Origin: Leptospira limi
GTDB lineage: Bacteria; Spirochaetota; Leptospiria; Leptospirales; Leptospiraceae
Direction of reading: 5' to 3'
NCBI RefSeq assembly: GCF_026151395.1
Contig: NZ_JAMQPV010000001.1
Span: forward strand, 558,001 to 622,000
DNA length: 64,000 bases
Shown here: positions 10,310-19,644 of the stretch, in pieces
Layout of the letters: every line of letters begins with the position of its first letter
How positions within the stretch are numbered: the stretch's first letter is position 1
Notes under the pieces: generated by a model
Databases searched by the model: none
What the model was told of the DNA's origin: nothing
The model's input: the letters and a program-made list of their open reading frames with translations, nothing else
Made by a program: the position numbers and the translations under genes

Positions 10310-10444
10310 AAATTTCCAATCTCCAAATCAATTTCAATTCGATCATGTTTGCTTTGAATTCATTGATAGTCTTATGGTTCTTGCAAAATATATTACGATC
10401 AAATTTTTATCATAACATATTTGATATTCAACTTCCAAAAGTCA

Positions 10445-10816
10445 TCAATATTGAAAGACAGGTCCAATTTTATCATCGATTGTTTTCAAACGAACTTGGT
10501 CTCCAATTTTCACAGTAGCAAAATCATTTACACCTTCGATTACAGTAGTGAGTTTTACATTTTCTTCTGTTTGAACGATCGCAAGAACATAAGGAGCTCT
10601 TTCTGCCATGTGACCAAACCCAACATGCACAATGGTAAAAGAAACGATATGACCAGTTGGTTTTAACTCTACCGTTTCGATCAATTCACTTCCGCACGAT
10701 GGGCAACCATCTAATACTTCCGCTACCTTAAAATGGCATTTGTTACAAACAATGCCAGTCAATGTGACTGTTGCGCTCATAGTTCCATTACTCATATTTG
10801 CCGAAATTAAATGCAA
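10445..10816 (-). CDS. DUF35 family OB-fold/Zn-ribbon protein
   Basis: A small cytoplasmic protein of up to 123 residues with a rubredoxin-like zinc ribbon, CNKC...CPSC (residues about 24-43), then an OB-fold (VSFTIVHVGFG, APYVLAIVQTEENVKL). This is the DUF35/ChsH2-like architecture. In the family these proteins partner thiolases or other acyl-CoA enzymes. A thiolase is encoded on the same strand at 13.2-14.4 kb, but three lipoprotein genes and a terminator intervene, so a partnership is only a guess. The start could be 10816 or the ATG at 10795 or 10780; none has a convincing Shine-Dalgarno. Confidence 0.8.
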   Translation of the reverse strand: MHLISANMSNGTMSATVTLTGIVCNKCHFKVAEVLDGCPSCGSELIETVELKPTGHIVSFTIVHVGFGHMAERAPYVLAIVQTEENVKLTTVIEGVNDFATVKIGDQVRLKTIDDKIGPVFQY

Positions 10817-10933
10817 ACTGTTTCTAAAGAGTTTTTGGAATTAAGAAAAAATACTTAAAGCCAATTTGCAAATAAGATAAGATCATTATCCTTGCTTTTT
10901 GGCATCCAATGGCAGTTGTCTGTTAAATTGAAT

Positions 10934-11509
10934 CTAAATGATTCCATCTTTTTTCATCTGGACAACTAACTCTTGATACGTATTTAAATATAGTTCGTCT
11001 CTATTTTTAATTGGTGTACCAGTAAATGGAAAAGCAAAAATCATAGGCAACCATTGTACCATAGTAAAAGAATCATTTAGTTTGTATTCGTATTGCTTAT
11101 TACCTTTCACTACTGTTACTTGAATATCAACATTTGTTGTTGCCCAATAAGGTAAAACAGTACCTGTAGCAACACTTAATAAATTGAAAAAATCTCTCAT
11201 CGGATGAATGTGGTTAGCAGCAATTCCATCAACAATCAATGTGGCTTCGTTTGGCTTTTCAACAATGACGCAACATCCAGAATCTACAATTGCTTTATCA
11301 AACCAGCTTTTATGAAAATCAGCCCTAGGAATCGCATCGGGACCATTCGATTGATATTTCCATTTGCGAAAGACTTTTATTTTTTCGTCTTTGTTAGATT
11401 TATAATCACTATCTTTTACAGTAGAAATATTGTTCTCTCGAAAAGAGGCACAATACGAAATCAGATTGAGTGATAAAATTAATAATAAAATGGATTTTTT
11501 TTTAAACAT
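10934..11509 (-). CDS. Putative lipoprotein, unknown function
   Basis: A 191-residue protein starting MFKKKSILLLILSLNLISYC, a leader with a lipobox Cys at residue 20. The mature part has no domain I recognise; a Cys pair (SGCCVIVEKPNEATLIV) and a mildly hydrophobic stretch (NLLSVATGTVLPYWATT) stand out. It is the last of three consecutive minus-strand lipoprotein genes, 75 bases after the previous one, and probably co-transcribed with them. The block is AT-richer than the genes on either side. Confidence 0.75.
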   Translation of the reverse strand: MFKKKSILLLILSLNLISYCASFRENNISTVKDSDYKSNKDEKIKVFRKWKYQSNGPDAIPRADFHKSWFDKAIVDSGCCVIVEKPNEATLIVDGIAANHIHPMRDFFNLLSVATGTVLPYWATTNVDIQVTVVKGNKQYEYKLNDSFTMVQWLPMIFAFPFTGTPIKNRDELYLNTYQELVVQMKKDGII

Positions 11510-11584
11510 TTAAATACCTTCCTTAAAAAAACTCTAACTTTTGCAAATACTTAAAATAGAAATTACAAACTAATGACTATTATA

Positions 11585-12106
11585 CTATTTCAAAATTTTC
11601 ATGTTAACAAAATCATCTAGCAATTTATTCATTGTAACTTGGAGTGCTCTTTCTCTTGCCAATCTCGCTCTAAAACCATACATTAAATTTTCCGAAGGTT
11701 CCGATATTGCAGAACCCTCATAAATATTCTTAAAGACTAACTTACTATTTAAATATAAGGAATATTCCACTTTAATGTAATACGTTACTTCTATGCTATC
11801 ATCGGAGCCTATATCCTCAATTTTCTCTGCTGTAAGGAGATATTCGCCATCTTTCTCTTTTACTTCAGAGAACAGTTCCGAATATTTCAAATTTTCTTCT
11901 ATCAAATATGCAGCCAAAACATAATAAAAGTCCTTTGCAAAAAATTCAAATCTACTATCAGGTTTTTTTACCGAAATAGATCGTTTCACTGACTTAACTT
12001 CATATTTCCTAAAGTTCTTTGAATAATCTGGCACTAAAACGCAGTTATGAAGAGAAACTATAGCTAGTAAGAATAGTAATCCTATGTTATATCTCATTTT
12101 ATTCAT
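11585..12106 (-). CDS. Putative lipoprotein, unknown function
   Basis: A 173-residue protein with leader YNIGLLFLLAIVSLHNC (lipobox Cys near residue 22). The mature protein is charged and predicted alpha/beta (RFEFFAKDFYYVLAAYLIEE; SIEVTYYIKVEYSLYLNSKL). Its layout recalls small envelope proteins of the LptE or DUF4136 kind, but the match is too weak to claim. It is the middle gene of the three-lipoprotein series, 27 bases after the gene at 12134. Confidence 0.72.
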   Translation of the reverse strand: MNKMRYNIGLLFLLAIVSLHNCVLVPDYSKNFRKYEVKSVKRSISVKKPDSRFEFFAKDFYYVLAAYLIEENLKYSELFSEVKEKDGEYLLTAEKIEDIGSDDSIEVTYYIKVEYSLYLNSKLVFKNIYEGSAISEPSENLMYGFRARLARERALQVTMNKLLDDFVNMKILK

Positions 12107-12133
12107 CCGTTAAATTTATATTGGTTCCTTACA

Positions 12134-12901
12134 TTATTTTTTTTTATATTTTACATTGAAATCATACGAAAACTCTTTAGTAATACTCTCTTGTGATAAC
12201 CTTATACTTGACACAATATCTTTAGATACTCTGTTGCTATCTAAATTTAAATTAAACCACCAAGATGTAGTTACTATGACATGTTTTTGATATTCAAATT
12301 TTTCGATGAGATTTAAATTTGAATCATAAATATGAAAAGAAGCATTTACCGGTTCGACTTGTTTAGTTGGGTAAATAAAAAAAGTTAACACCGAAAAAGC
12401 ACTTTTGAAAAACCCAAAAATACTTTCATCATAATTTCTCCAAGGATTGATAGGTTTACCAGGAATTCCAAGAATATAGAAATCAATATTTTCAGTTTTT
12501 ACGATACATTTCGATTTAGAAAGATCTGGAGTTAATTCAAAGTCTATAAATTTCTGAAGTTCCATTTTTCCAGAAGCTTTTACAATATCTAAATACGAAT
12601 ATACGAAATTTAAACAATTGTCTCTTGTGATTTTTGAATTACCGTTCCTAGAAACATAACTAATAATGTCTTTTCCATCTAGAAAAAGCGGTTTCATGGA
12701 ATTTTCATAATCGATAGTTGCTGATGACCGATAAAGTTCACCCTGTCGGTCTTTTTGTATTAGATAATTATAAGGAAGAAAACCCACTAAGGCAATTTTC
12801 TTTGCAGGTGAAATTTGAGTGTATTGTAAGTCAGATACAGTATAACTTTCGTAAGAAGAACACCTAATTAATGTAAAAATAAGAAAGATTATTTTTCGCA
12901 T
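12134..12901 (-). CDS. Putative lipoprotein, unknown function
   Basis: A 255-residue protein starting MRKIIFLIFTLIRCSSYESY. The leader is very short, with the probable lipobox Cys at residue 14. No family is recognised. The C-terminal half contains SFHIYDSNLNLIEKFEYQKH, a pattern seen in small beta-rich envelope proteins. It is first in the three-gene lipoprotein unit and lies directly behind a plausible promoter at 12924-12953. Codons are strongly AT-biased. Confidence 0.7.
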   Translation of the reverse strand: MRKIIFLIFTLIRCSSYESYTVSDLQYTQISPAKKIALVGFLPYNYLIQKDRQGELYRSSATIDYENSMKPLFLDGKDIISYVSRNGNSKITRDNCLNFVYSYLDIVKASGKMELQKFIDFELTPDLSKSKCIVKTENIDFYILGIPGKPINPWRNYDESIFGFFKSAFSVLTFFIYPTKQVEPVNASFHIYDSNLNLIEKFEYQKHVIVTTSWWFNLNLDSNRVSKDIVSSIRLSQESITKEFSYDFNVKYKKK

Positions 12902-12923
12902 CTGTAGATCAGTTGCATATTTG

Positions 12924-12953
12924 ATTTTATTTGTAAACAGATTTTTATATCAA
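12924..12953 (-). promoter_or_regulatory. Putative promoter of the lipoprotein cluster
   Basis: Read on the minus strand, TTGATA (12948-12953) is a -35 with one mismatch and TAAAAT (12924-12929) a -10 with one mismatch, separated by 18 bases. It sits 23 bases before the start codon of the 12134-12901 gene. In such AT-rich DNA a chance match is possible. Confidence 0.35.
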
Positions 12954-13106
12954 TGTATAAAAAAATCTAACAACTGTAGGTTGATCATCCAAATTGGTAA
13001 ATACATTCGATTTTAGACTATACTTATGTATATTTGTAAAATTAGGATTTTCTAAAGTATTGTTATTTTATGAAGGTTTTTGCGGATAGGAGATATGGAG
13101 CCAATT

Positions 13107-13150
13107 AAAAAAAAAACGTTTGAAACCTGCCTTTCGCAAGTTCCAAACGT
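13107..13150 (-). terminator. Rho-independent terminator of the thiolase gene
   Basis: On the minus strand, ACGTTTGGAAC (13150-13140) pairs with GTTTCAAACGT (13126-13116) through 11 pairs including one G-U, around a 13-base loop. A run of T follows directly. It lies 29 bases after the thiolase stop. Confidence 0.88.
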
Positions 13151-13178
13151 GTTCCCAGTTGAAATGAACTAGAATGTT

Positions 13179-14393
13179 TTACTTCAATCGTTCGATGATT
13201 GTCGCAATGCCCATTCCACCACCAATACAAAGTGTGATGAGTCCGTAACGAAGGTCTCTTCTTTCCAACTCGTCAAGAACAGTTCCAGTAAGGATTGCAC
13301 CAGTTGCTCCGAGTGGGTGTCCAAGCGCAATCGCTCCACCATTTACGTTGATTTTGGATTCATCGATTCCGAGTGTTTTCTTTACGTATAACACAACAGA
13401 TGCGAAAGCTTCGTTGATTTCCCAAAGATCAATGTCTTTTACTGTAAGACCAGCTTGTTTTAATGCTTTTTGAGAAGCAGACACTGGACCAGTTAACATG
13501 ATGGTTGGGTCTTCACCAGTAGCAACAGTCGCAAGGATTTTTGCACGTGGTTTTAATCCGTATTTTTTTAATCCATCATCATTCGTTACTAAAATTGCAG
13601 CAGCACCATCCACGATACCAGATGAGTTACCGAGTGTATGAATGTGATTGATTTTTTTGATTTCTGGATAAGAACGGAGTGCGATTGCATCGAGTTCTTT
13701 TTCACCAATTGTTTTGAAAACTGGACCAAGTCCAGAAAGGAAAGCATAATCGGATTCCAATCGTGGGTTCTCTTCTTCTGTAACAACAGTTCCATCATCC
13801 AATGTAATTGGGATCACAGATTTTTTGAAGTAACCATTTTGGATTGCTGCATGAGCTTTTTGTTGGGAAGATTCTGCAAAACGATCTGCTTCTTCACGAG
13901 AAATATCATACTTTGTTGCAATTAAGTCAGCAGAGATTCCTTGCGGAACAAGATTGTAGTGTGCTGCAATTTTATCGTTGCCTACGTTAAAATCACGACC
14001 AAGCATATCATCACCCATTTTCACACGGCTCATGGATTCAACTCCACCACCAACGCCAATTTCCATTGCTCCAGAAGCAACATGGTTTGCTACGTTGTTA
14101 AGTGCTTGTAATCCAGAACCGCAGAAACGGTTTACTGTATAACCAGGAACATCTTTTGGCCAATGAGCTGCCATAACCGCATAACGTGCGATACAAGCAG
14201 CTTGGTCAGCAACTTGGGATACACAACCCATTACAACTTCTTCTACCGTTTTTGGATCGATTCCTGTTCGGGTTTGGATGGCTTTTAATGTGGCAGCAGC
14301 TAATTCTTGTGGATGGACGGATGCAAGTGTCCCGCGTTTTTTGCCCTTTCCTCTCGGAGTTCGGACAGCATCAATAATATAGGAATTCCCCAT
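13179..14393 (-). CDS. Thiolase (acetyl-CoA C-acyltransferase)
   Basis: A 404-residue cytoplasmic thiolase of normal length. The nucleophile Cys is in [10 protein letters not shown] (near residue 91). The C-terminal active-site motifs are [18 protein letters not shown] (His near 359) and [11 protein letters not shown] (Cys near 389). NEAFAS is also present. The enzyme joins or cleaves acyl-CoA thioesters. Whether it is degradative (FadA) or biosynthetic (AtoB) is undecided; [20 protein letters not shown] fits the FadA-like branch common in beta-oxidation, which leptospires rely on for carbon. AGAGAGG precedes the ATG, and a strong terminator follows. Confidence 0.92.
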   Translation of the reverse strand: MGNSYIIDAVRTPRGKGKKRGTLASVHPQELAAATLKAIQTRTGIDPKTVEEVVMGCVSQVADQAACIARYAVMAAHWPKDVPGYTVNRFCGSGLQALNNVANHVASGAMEIGVGGGVESMSRVKMGDDMLGRDFNVGNDKIAAHYNLVPQGISADLIATKYDISREEADRFAESSQQKAHAAIQNGYFKKSVIPITLDDGTVVTEEENPRLESDYAFLSGLGPVFKTIGEKELDAIALRSYPEIKKINHIHTLGNSSGIVDGAAAILVTNDDGLKKYGLKPRAKILATVATGEDPTIMLTGPVSASQKALKQAGLTVKDIDLWEINEAFASVVLYVKKTLGIDESKINVNGGAIALGHPLGATGAILTGTVLDELERRDLRYGLITLCIGGGMGIATIIERLK

Positions 14394-14464
14394 GGGTTTA
14401 CCTCTCTCTGGGTGTTCTAGGAAAAACGTACAGAGTTCGCCTCACAAGAAAAGTAAAAAAATCA

Positions 14465-15586
14465 TCATTTCGTCATAGTTTTTGTGAATTTGTGACGGTA
14501 GTACTTCATTTTCGCTTGGAATTGGCAAGAATACCCCGAAATCATCGCATCAAACCGGTCTGCCTTGCTTTCTGTCCGTTCGTCGGCGATTCGGATGTAC
14601 CGAAAATTGGGGTCGATTGCTTCTGCAAATTCCCGTTTATTCCAGTCCACATAGCGCCAGGCACTAAAACTATGGTTCACACCGACCTTTTCATCGATGG
14701 TTCCAATGAGTTGGAATTTGGATTCACAGGGAGTTCGGAAGAAAATGTAACGATTGAAGAAATACAAAATGGTCCTGTGTGGATTGGCATCCAAAACAGA
14801 GCGAAAATGTTCCTTCATCTCCTCGACAGTATAAAACAAATCAGGTCCAGAATTGGTGCTCCGAAAGATCACAGGCGAAAATTCGTTGGGTGTGTAAAGT
14901 TTCGTCAAAATGCGAATGTAGGAAGGGTCATCCAAACGGTAAGGGATTTCATTGAAGGCAAAAGGAAAGGGATCTCGTTCCGTGAAATGAATTTCAATGT
15001 AACGGGTGTGATCGTATTCAGGGTCATTGATATCCGTTGCCACAATTTTTTTGATGTAACGAGCGAGGAATTGGTCTTCGTATAAGTCTCTTACTGTTAC
15101 AGCACCTTCTTCATACAAGATAGCACTGCCAAAATCGATAAAACTAGCACCGTCTAACAACCTTCCAATGGATCCATACTTGTGGTGCAGAATTCGATTC
15201 CGAAACATCGACCGTAAAATCAAATTATGATCATACAATCGTTTCCGACCAGACCGTTGTTCAACAACGGTATTTTTTGTTTTTTTGACTTTGTAATAAT
15301 GGATATGATTGGCTAAACCAAAACGCAATTTTTCAAAGGCATGGTTTTCTAAGACACGTTTTTCATCTTCTTCGTTTTCAATGATGGTGGTTTCAGCAAC
15401 CAAAGGAGAGACAATTCCAATACCCATTCCAAAGGAACAAATGAAAAAAATCAAAGAGATCCAAAATTTCCATACGAAAGGAAAATTACAGCCATTCGAA
15501 ACTAACGTGCAAGTACGTAAATATAGAACCGATCGTACATGCGAACTGACTAAATAGGTAATGAATGAAGGAATTTTGGAAAACAC
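14465..15586 (-). CDS. Conserved secreted/membrane-anchored hypothetical protein
   Basis: Up to 373 residues, not recognised. The N-terminal hydrophobic stretch FWISLIFFICSFGMGIGIVS looks like a signal peptide or anchor. The mature part holds LLDGASFIDFGSAILYEEGA and KKIVATDINDPEYDHTRY, which vaguely recall the D-G-S and D-N elements of a Rossmann methyltransferase, but the motifs are not good enough to name. A TTG-start about 55 residues in, or the ATG of MGIGIV, could be the true start, because a plausible promoter (GTGCAA 15507-15512 and ATTACA 15485-15490, read on minus) lies inside the present N-terminus. It lies 71 bases upstream of the thiolase gene. Confidence 0.6.
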   Translation of the reverse strand: MFSKIPSFITYLVSSHVRSVLYLRTCTLVSNGCNFPFVWKFWISLIFFICSFGMGIGIVSPLVAETTIIENEEDEKRVLENHAFEKLRFGLANHIHYYKVKKTKNTVVEQRSGRKRLYDHNLILRSMFRNRILHHKYGSIGRLLDGASFIDFGSAILYEEGAVTVRDLYEDQFLARYIKKIVATDINDPEYDHTRYIEIHFTERDPFPFAFNEIPYRLDDPSYIRILTKLYTPNEFSPVIFRSTNSGPDLFYTVEEMKEHFRSVLDANPHRTILYFFNRYIFFRTPCESKFQLIGTIDEKVGVNHSFSAWRYVDWNKREFAEAIDPNFRYIRIADERTESKADRFDAMISGYSCQFQAKMKYYRHKFTKTMTK

Positions 15587-15613
15587 AGATAATGGATTGA
15601 ATTGGTTAGAGGT

Positions 15614-15652
15614 AAAACCCGGCTGTCCTTATTCCATACAATTCCGGGTTTT
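15614..15652. terminator. Terminator after nuoI
   Basis: A perfect 9-bp stem, AAAACCCGG (15614-15622) with CCGGGTTTT (15644-15652), and a 21-base loop. It lies 24 bases after the nuoI stop on the minus strand. T-runs exist in both orientations, so it can end minus-strand transcription and perhaps plus-strand readthrough. Confidence 0.75.
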
Positions 15653-15675
15653 TGTTTCGTGGAACGAGTGAAATC

Positions 15676-16203
15676 TTAATTCCTTTGTCCGAGGATGGGA
15701 CCACCAGTTTTTTCCATCATTCTTTCTTTGGTCAAAAACAAATCTTCTCGGTTGTCGGCCGCCATCTCACCCGTTCCATCCAAATAAATGGCTCCTTTCG
15801 GACATGCCTCTTCGCATAACCCACAAAAGATGCAACGGAGTAAATTGATTTCAAATTTTTTGGCATATTTATCTTCAGGGTGGAGGTGTTGGCGTTCTGA
15901 AGTCACTTCTGCAGCTTCGATGTGAATGGCATTGGCAGGGCAAATCCACATACAACAAAAACAAGCAGTACATCGTTCTCTACCCTGTTCATCTCGTTTC
16001 ATCGAGTGCATCCCGCGAAACCGAGTGGAATACTGACGTTTTTTATCAGGGTATTCAATCGTTACCTGTTTGTTAAACAAAGCAACTTTTACAAAATGTT
16101 TGAGTGTGATCCAAAGGCCTTTGCCTATGGACCAAAAGTAAAATTTTTCATACCAAGAAAACTGGTGTTTTTTGGCTACGTTGACGACATTAACGGTTCC
16201 CAA
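15676..16203 (-). CDS. nuoI: NADH-quinone oxidoreductase subunit I (2 x 4Fe-4S)
   Basis: A 175-residue ferredoxin-type subunit of complex I. Two 4Fe-4S motifs are visible: [12 protein letters not shown] (about residues 59-70) and [12 protein letters not shown] (about 104-115). In complex I it carries clusters N6a and N6b that pass electrons towards quinone at the membrane. The TTG start at 16203 is supported by GGAGG seven bases upstream and a 14-base overlap with nuoG. The first cluster reads CxxCxCCxxxCP, so it has an extra Cys within the standard CxxCxxCxxxCP spacing. It is the last gene of the aroC-regulator-nuoG-nuoI series. Confidence 0.9.
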   Translation of the reverse strand: MGTVNVVNVAKKHQFSWYEKFYFWSIGKGLWITLKHFVKVALFNKQVTIEYPDKKRQYSTRFRGMHSMKRDEQGRERCTACFCCMWICPANAIHIEAAEVTSERQHLHPEDKYAKKFEINLLRCIFCGLCEEACPKGAIYLDGTGEMAADNREDLFLTKERMMEKTGGPILGQRN

Positions 16204-17638
16204 CGGATACCTCCATTTTTTTAGTCATCGTATTCAGTATTTGCTCAACAACACCGGCAGAGGTTAACAACCCTTGGATGGGATTCATTGACTTCTCAAA
16301 GTTTTGTTTGAGGCCGTTTTTATTGGTAAAACTTCCCTCTCGTTCACAGAAAATTTGAATTGGTGCCGCCAAACTTGCGTTCTTTGCAGCTTCAGTCAAA
16401 TTGGTATCAAAACAAATCACTTTGTTTGGATCAATTCCTTCTGGAATGGATTCTTTGATGAGGATCACTAAGTCCACCGACCCTTGTTTGACTGCTGAAA
16501 CAATCCCTGTAATTCCAGAAGGAGTTGTGAGACCTAAGTCAATAGCTCCTTTTGTATTCGGGTGGTTGTCTTTTGTGAGTAAAAAGTCTACTTGTTCAGT
16601 TTCTTTATTTTGTGCATCCGTAACACGAGTTTCCCATTGGATGGATTTACCACCTAATGCTTGTGAGAGGGAATTTAGGTTTTGTTTGAGTGTTGCCAAA
16701 GTTTCGTTGGATTCGTGAGCTCCACCGAGAACGGCAATGGATTTTGCTTCTTTTAATCGATCAATAATTTTGGAAACCACCACTTGTGATGTGGAATTTT
16801 TTCCATTTTCCAAATAACTGAACAAACGATTTTCGTTCATCCAATCCAAATCAAACCGACCTTTGTCACAGAGGAAAAACATTCCTTGTTCAAAATTTTC
16901 ACGTACCATGTATCGATACATTTTATTGTCTCGTACGTTTGTTGTTACATTACAACCTGTGGAACAACCATGGCATACGGATTTGTGCGATTTGTACCAC
17001 CAAACACGTGATTTAAAAAGTGTTTTGTTATTAAGAAGGGCTCCCACAGGACAAATGTCTGCAAGGGCACCTTGGTAGTTATGATCAATTGGTTCTGATT
17101 TTGCAAGACCAATGATGGAATGGTTCCCTCTTTCAAAAAGGCCTAAGTTAGATTCCCCAACTTTTTCTTCTTCAAACCGCACACAACGATAACAAACGAT
17201 ACATCGATTGTGATTGATGATAAGATTGGTTCCGATTTCTTCTTGAGGGATATTTCGTTTTTCAAATTCAAAACGAGAATGGCCAGACCCAGAACCAAAT
17301 GCATTGTCTTGCAAACGGCATTCTCCTGCTTTATCGCAAACAGGACAATCTAACGGGTGATTGGCGAGAAGGAATTCCATGGTACCTGCTCGTGCTTCTT
17401 TCACACGATCGGATTTGGTAATGATACCCATTCCCTCTTTTACAGGAGTATTACATGCGGCTTGTAGGCGCGGCACACCTTCAATCTCAATGAGACACAT
17501 ACGGCACATACCGACAATGCTCAGAGCTGGGTGGTAACAGAAGTAGGGAATTTCTACTCCTACTTCTTTTGTTGCATCAATGAGGTTTTTCTTTTCGTCG
17601 ACTTCGTATTCGACTCCGTCTATCTTTATCTTAACCAA
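16190..17638 (-). CDS. nuoG: NADH-quinone oxidoreductase subunit G-like, short form
   Basis: A 482-residue protein against roughly 700-900 in typical NuoG. The N-terminal 2Fe-2S domain ([18 protein letters not shown]) is followed by the His-Cys cluster region ([14 protein letters not shown]), two CxxC-type 4Fe-4S motifs ([15 protein letters not shown]) and [10 protein letters not shown] at the start of the molybdopterin-like domain. That last domain is only about 230 residues and looks cut down. It would carry electrons from NuoF towards NuoI. The start is TTG at 17638, with GGGGG about ten bases upstream. Only nuoG and nuoI are here; the other nuo genes are not in the window. A stand-alone hydrogenase- or dehydrogenase-linked Fe-S protein is the main alternative. 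Confidence 0.82.
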   Translation of the reverse strand: MVKIKIDGVEYEVDEKKNLIDATKEVGVEIPYFCYHPALSIVGMCRMCLIEIEGVPRLQAACNTPVKEGMGIITKSDRVKEARAGTMEFLLANHPLDCPVCDKAGECRLQDNAFGSGSGHSRFEFEKRNIPQEEIGTNLIINHNRCIVCYRCVRFEEEKVGESNLGLFERGNHSIIGLAKSEPIDHNYQGALADICPVGALLNNKTLFKSRVWWYKSHKSVCHGCSTGCNVTTNVRDNKMYRYMVRENFEQGMFFLCDKGRFDLDWMNENRLFSYLENGKNSTSQVVVSKIIDRLKEAKSIAVLGGAHESNETLATLKQNLNSLSQALGGKSIQWETRVTDAQNKETEQVDFLLTKDNHPNTKGAIDLGLTTPSGITGIVSAVKQGSVDLVILIKESIPEGIDPNKVICFDTNLTEAAKNASLAAPIQIFCEREGSFTNKNGLKQNFEKSMNPIQGLLTSAGVVEQILNTMTKKMEVSVGNR

Positions 17639-17692
17639 AGAACAGACCCCCTAGGTTTGATTAGACTTAGGTCTTTTGATTTTGTCAAACCT

Positions 17693-18433
17693 TCATTTGG
17701 AAATTATATTTACCTCGGAAAGATACGCGTATGGCTGTAAGTCCACTACGTGATTGCTAAAAAATTCGGAATCTACAAACAGGGAACTGGCTCTGATATT
17801 GGTCTGTTTTAGAATTTTGCCGATCAAATCATCTAAAATTTGTAAGGCTCGGACTTCATAAAAAAAAGCATTATCGAGATTGATTCTCAAATTGGTGAAA
17901 CTACCCCTTCCTGCTAAGGTAAGCATAAACCTGTCATAAATCTCGTCTGTGGATTTTTTACCAGGGCAACCTTTGATGTCGAGTTGCATCTGTGAAATGG
18001 AAAGTTCCATCACATTGATTTGTAATGGAAATTCCTTTTTATCGATAATGTTTTCGGGTTTGAGTTGTAAGACCTGTGCAATCTTTTCTAGAAGTGCTTG
18101 GTTTGCTATAGGTTTTAATAAATAAGCAGTGACATGGCTGTATGCTGCCCGTTTCACTTGGTCTTTTTCACCAACGGCTGTTAACATGATGACGGGTGTC
18201 ATTTTTAACATGTCCTTTCCTTTTTCGAGAAAACTGATTCCATCCAAATAGGGCATATTCACATCACTGATGATCAAATCATAACTATTGTTTCGGATTT
18301 TGGTAAGACCTGACATTCCATCTACAACATGAGTCACATCAAAGTTATATCTCTCTAAAGTATGTAATAATAATTTTGCACTACTTTCATCATCTTCTAA
18401 GAGTAAAATTTTATAAACTTTGGGGCGATTCAT
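17693..18433 (-). CDS. Response regulator with unrecognised C-terminal output domain
   Basis: A 246-residue protein. Residues 8-125 form a receiver domain: acidic pair LLLEDDESS, phosphoacceptor Asp in LIISDVNMPYLDG (near 57), Thr/Ser in VIMLTAVGE and Lys in AYLLKPIA. The C-terminal 115 residues show no DNA-binding helix-turn-helix. They contain FMLTLAGRGSFTNLRINLDN, which faintly suggests an STAS- or PilZ-like fold, but I cannot assign it. AAGGAAAA precedes the ATG. It lies 16 bases after aroC and 54 bases before nuoG on the same strand. No histidine kinase is adjacent. Confidence 0.85.
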   Translation of the reverse strand: MNRPKVYKILLLEDDESSAKLLLHTLERYNFDVTHVVDGMSGLTKIRNNSYDLIISDVNMPYLDGISFLEKGKDMLKMTPVIMLTAVGEKDQVKRAAYSHVTAYLLKPIANQALLEKIAQVLQLKPENIIDKKEFPLQINVMELSISQMQLDIKGCPGKKSTDEIYDRFMLTLAGRGSFTNLRINLDNAFFYEVRALQILDDLIGKILKQTNIRASSLFVDSEFFSNHVVDLQPYAYLSEVNIISK

Positions 18434-18448
18434 TTGATTCGTTTTCCT

Positions 18449-19585
18449 TTATTGGTTTGGAATGGCGTTTAAATTCGCATACTTCATAAACCATTTTGGT
18501 TGTAAGGCTCTTTGGTATAAGTAAGCATCAACTAAAACTAGGTTTACGACAGCTTCGACAATCGGAACTGCCCTTGGCAACACACATGGATCATGACGAC
18601 CTTTTGCCTTAAGAATAGTTTCTTTATTTTGGTCGTTCACAGTTTTTTGTTCTTTTTTGATTGTAGAAGTTGGTTTAAAAGCAGCACGAATGACAAGATC
18701 CATTCCGTTCGAAATTCCACCTTGGATTCCACCAGAACGATTGGTTCTTGTTTTGACTTTACCTGTTCCTTCTTCGATGTAAAATTCATCATTGTGCGTA
18801 CTTCCTGTTTGGCGAGTACCCGAGAATCCAGATCCAACTTCAAAACCTTTACAAGCCGAAATGGATAAAATGGCTTTGGCCAAATCAGCATCTAACTTAT
18901 CATAAACGGGATCTCCAAGTCCTGGAGGTAAATTACGAACCACAACTTTCACAACTCCCCCAACGGAATCTCCTTCATCACGGAGTTTACGGATGAGAGT
19001 TTCCATTTCATCATTGGCAGAAGGTTTTGGACAACGTGTCGGAAACTGGTCAACGATGTCCCGTGAGATTGGGTATTCATCTTCTGTAATTAAGGAATCA
19101 ATGGGACCAATCGAATCCACAAATCCAACAGTTGAGATGCCCAATTCGTTTTCTAAAATCACTCGGGCAAGACCCGCAGCTGCAACGCGACCGATGGTTT
19201 CGCGAACGGAGGAACGACCACCACCTACATGGGCTCGGTGGCCATATTTTTCAGAATAAGTATAATCAGCGTGAGACGGGCGAAACACATGTGCCATCTC
19301 ATCATAATCACTGCCAATGGTATTTTGGTTATTTACCTTCATGAGTATCGGGCTTCCAGTGGTTTTGCCTTCAAAAACTCCAGACTCAACTACCATTCGA
19401 TCTTTTTCATCCCTCGGAGTTGTCAGATCATTTTGACCTGGTCTTCGGCGTGTTAAATCTTTTTGGATTTCTTCTTCTGGAAATGGAAGTCCCGCTGGCA
19501 CTCCATCCACAACAACTCCTACGGATGTTCCGTGAGATTCTCCATAGGTAGATACTCGGAAAATTTTTCCCCAACTTGATGGCAT
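18449..19585 (-). CDS. aroC: Chorismate synthase
   Basis: A 378-residue enzyme that converts EPSP to chorismate, the last shikimate step, using reduced FMN. I start at the ATG at 19585 ([19 protein letters not shown]), which matches the family's usual N-terminus; the longer frame to 19681 adds 32 unrelated residues. Signatures: the GESHG motif (near residue 14), RRPGQ(N)[39 protein letters not shown] and a C-terminal [17 protein letters not shown]. It heads the minus-strand series that continues with the response regulator and nuoGI. A divergent tonB-like gene starts 60 bases away, and another shikimate gene, aroD, is in that divergent operon. Confidence 0.96.
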   Translation of the reverse strand: MPSSWGKIFRVSTYGESHGTSVGVVVDGVPAGLPFPEEEIQKDLTRRRPGQNDLTTPRDEKDRMVVESGVFEGKTTGSPILMKVNNQNTIGSDYDEMAHVFRPSHADYTYSEKYGHRAHVGGGRSSVRETIGRVAAAGLARVILENELGISTVGFVDSIGPIDSLITEDEYPISRDIVDQFPTRCPKPSANDEMETLIRKLRDEGDSVGGVVKVVVRNLPPGLGDPVYDKLDADLAKAILSISACKGFEVGSGFSGTRQTGSTHNDEFYIEEGTGKVKTRTNRSGGIQGGISNGMDLVIRAAFKPTSTIKKEQKTVNDQNKETILKAKGRHDPCVLPRAVPIVEAVVNLVLVDAYLYQRALQPKWFMKYANLNAIPNQ

Positions 19586-19644
19586 ATACGGACAATGAAA
19601 ATGGAGATTGCATTCTCTCCAATAAAGTTTTTCATGAACTTGGA

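Noticed and set aside
10267..10666. Two overlapping plus-strand ORFs of about 80 codons after the efflux operon
   Set aside because: They run through the 12-bp hairpin or through the DUF35 gene on the other strand, lack Shine-Dalgarno sites and have no domain. The DUF35 frame with its zinc ribbon is clearly the coding one.
14492..15085. 197-codon plus-strand ORF opposite the hypothetical protein at 14465-15586
   Set aside because: It is the mirror of the minus-strand gene, without signal peptide, domain or Shine-Dalgarno. The minus-strand frame has a leader and a normal composition, although that gene is itself unrecognised.
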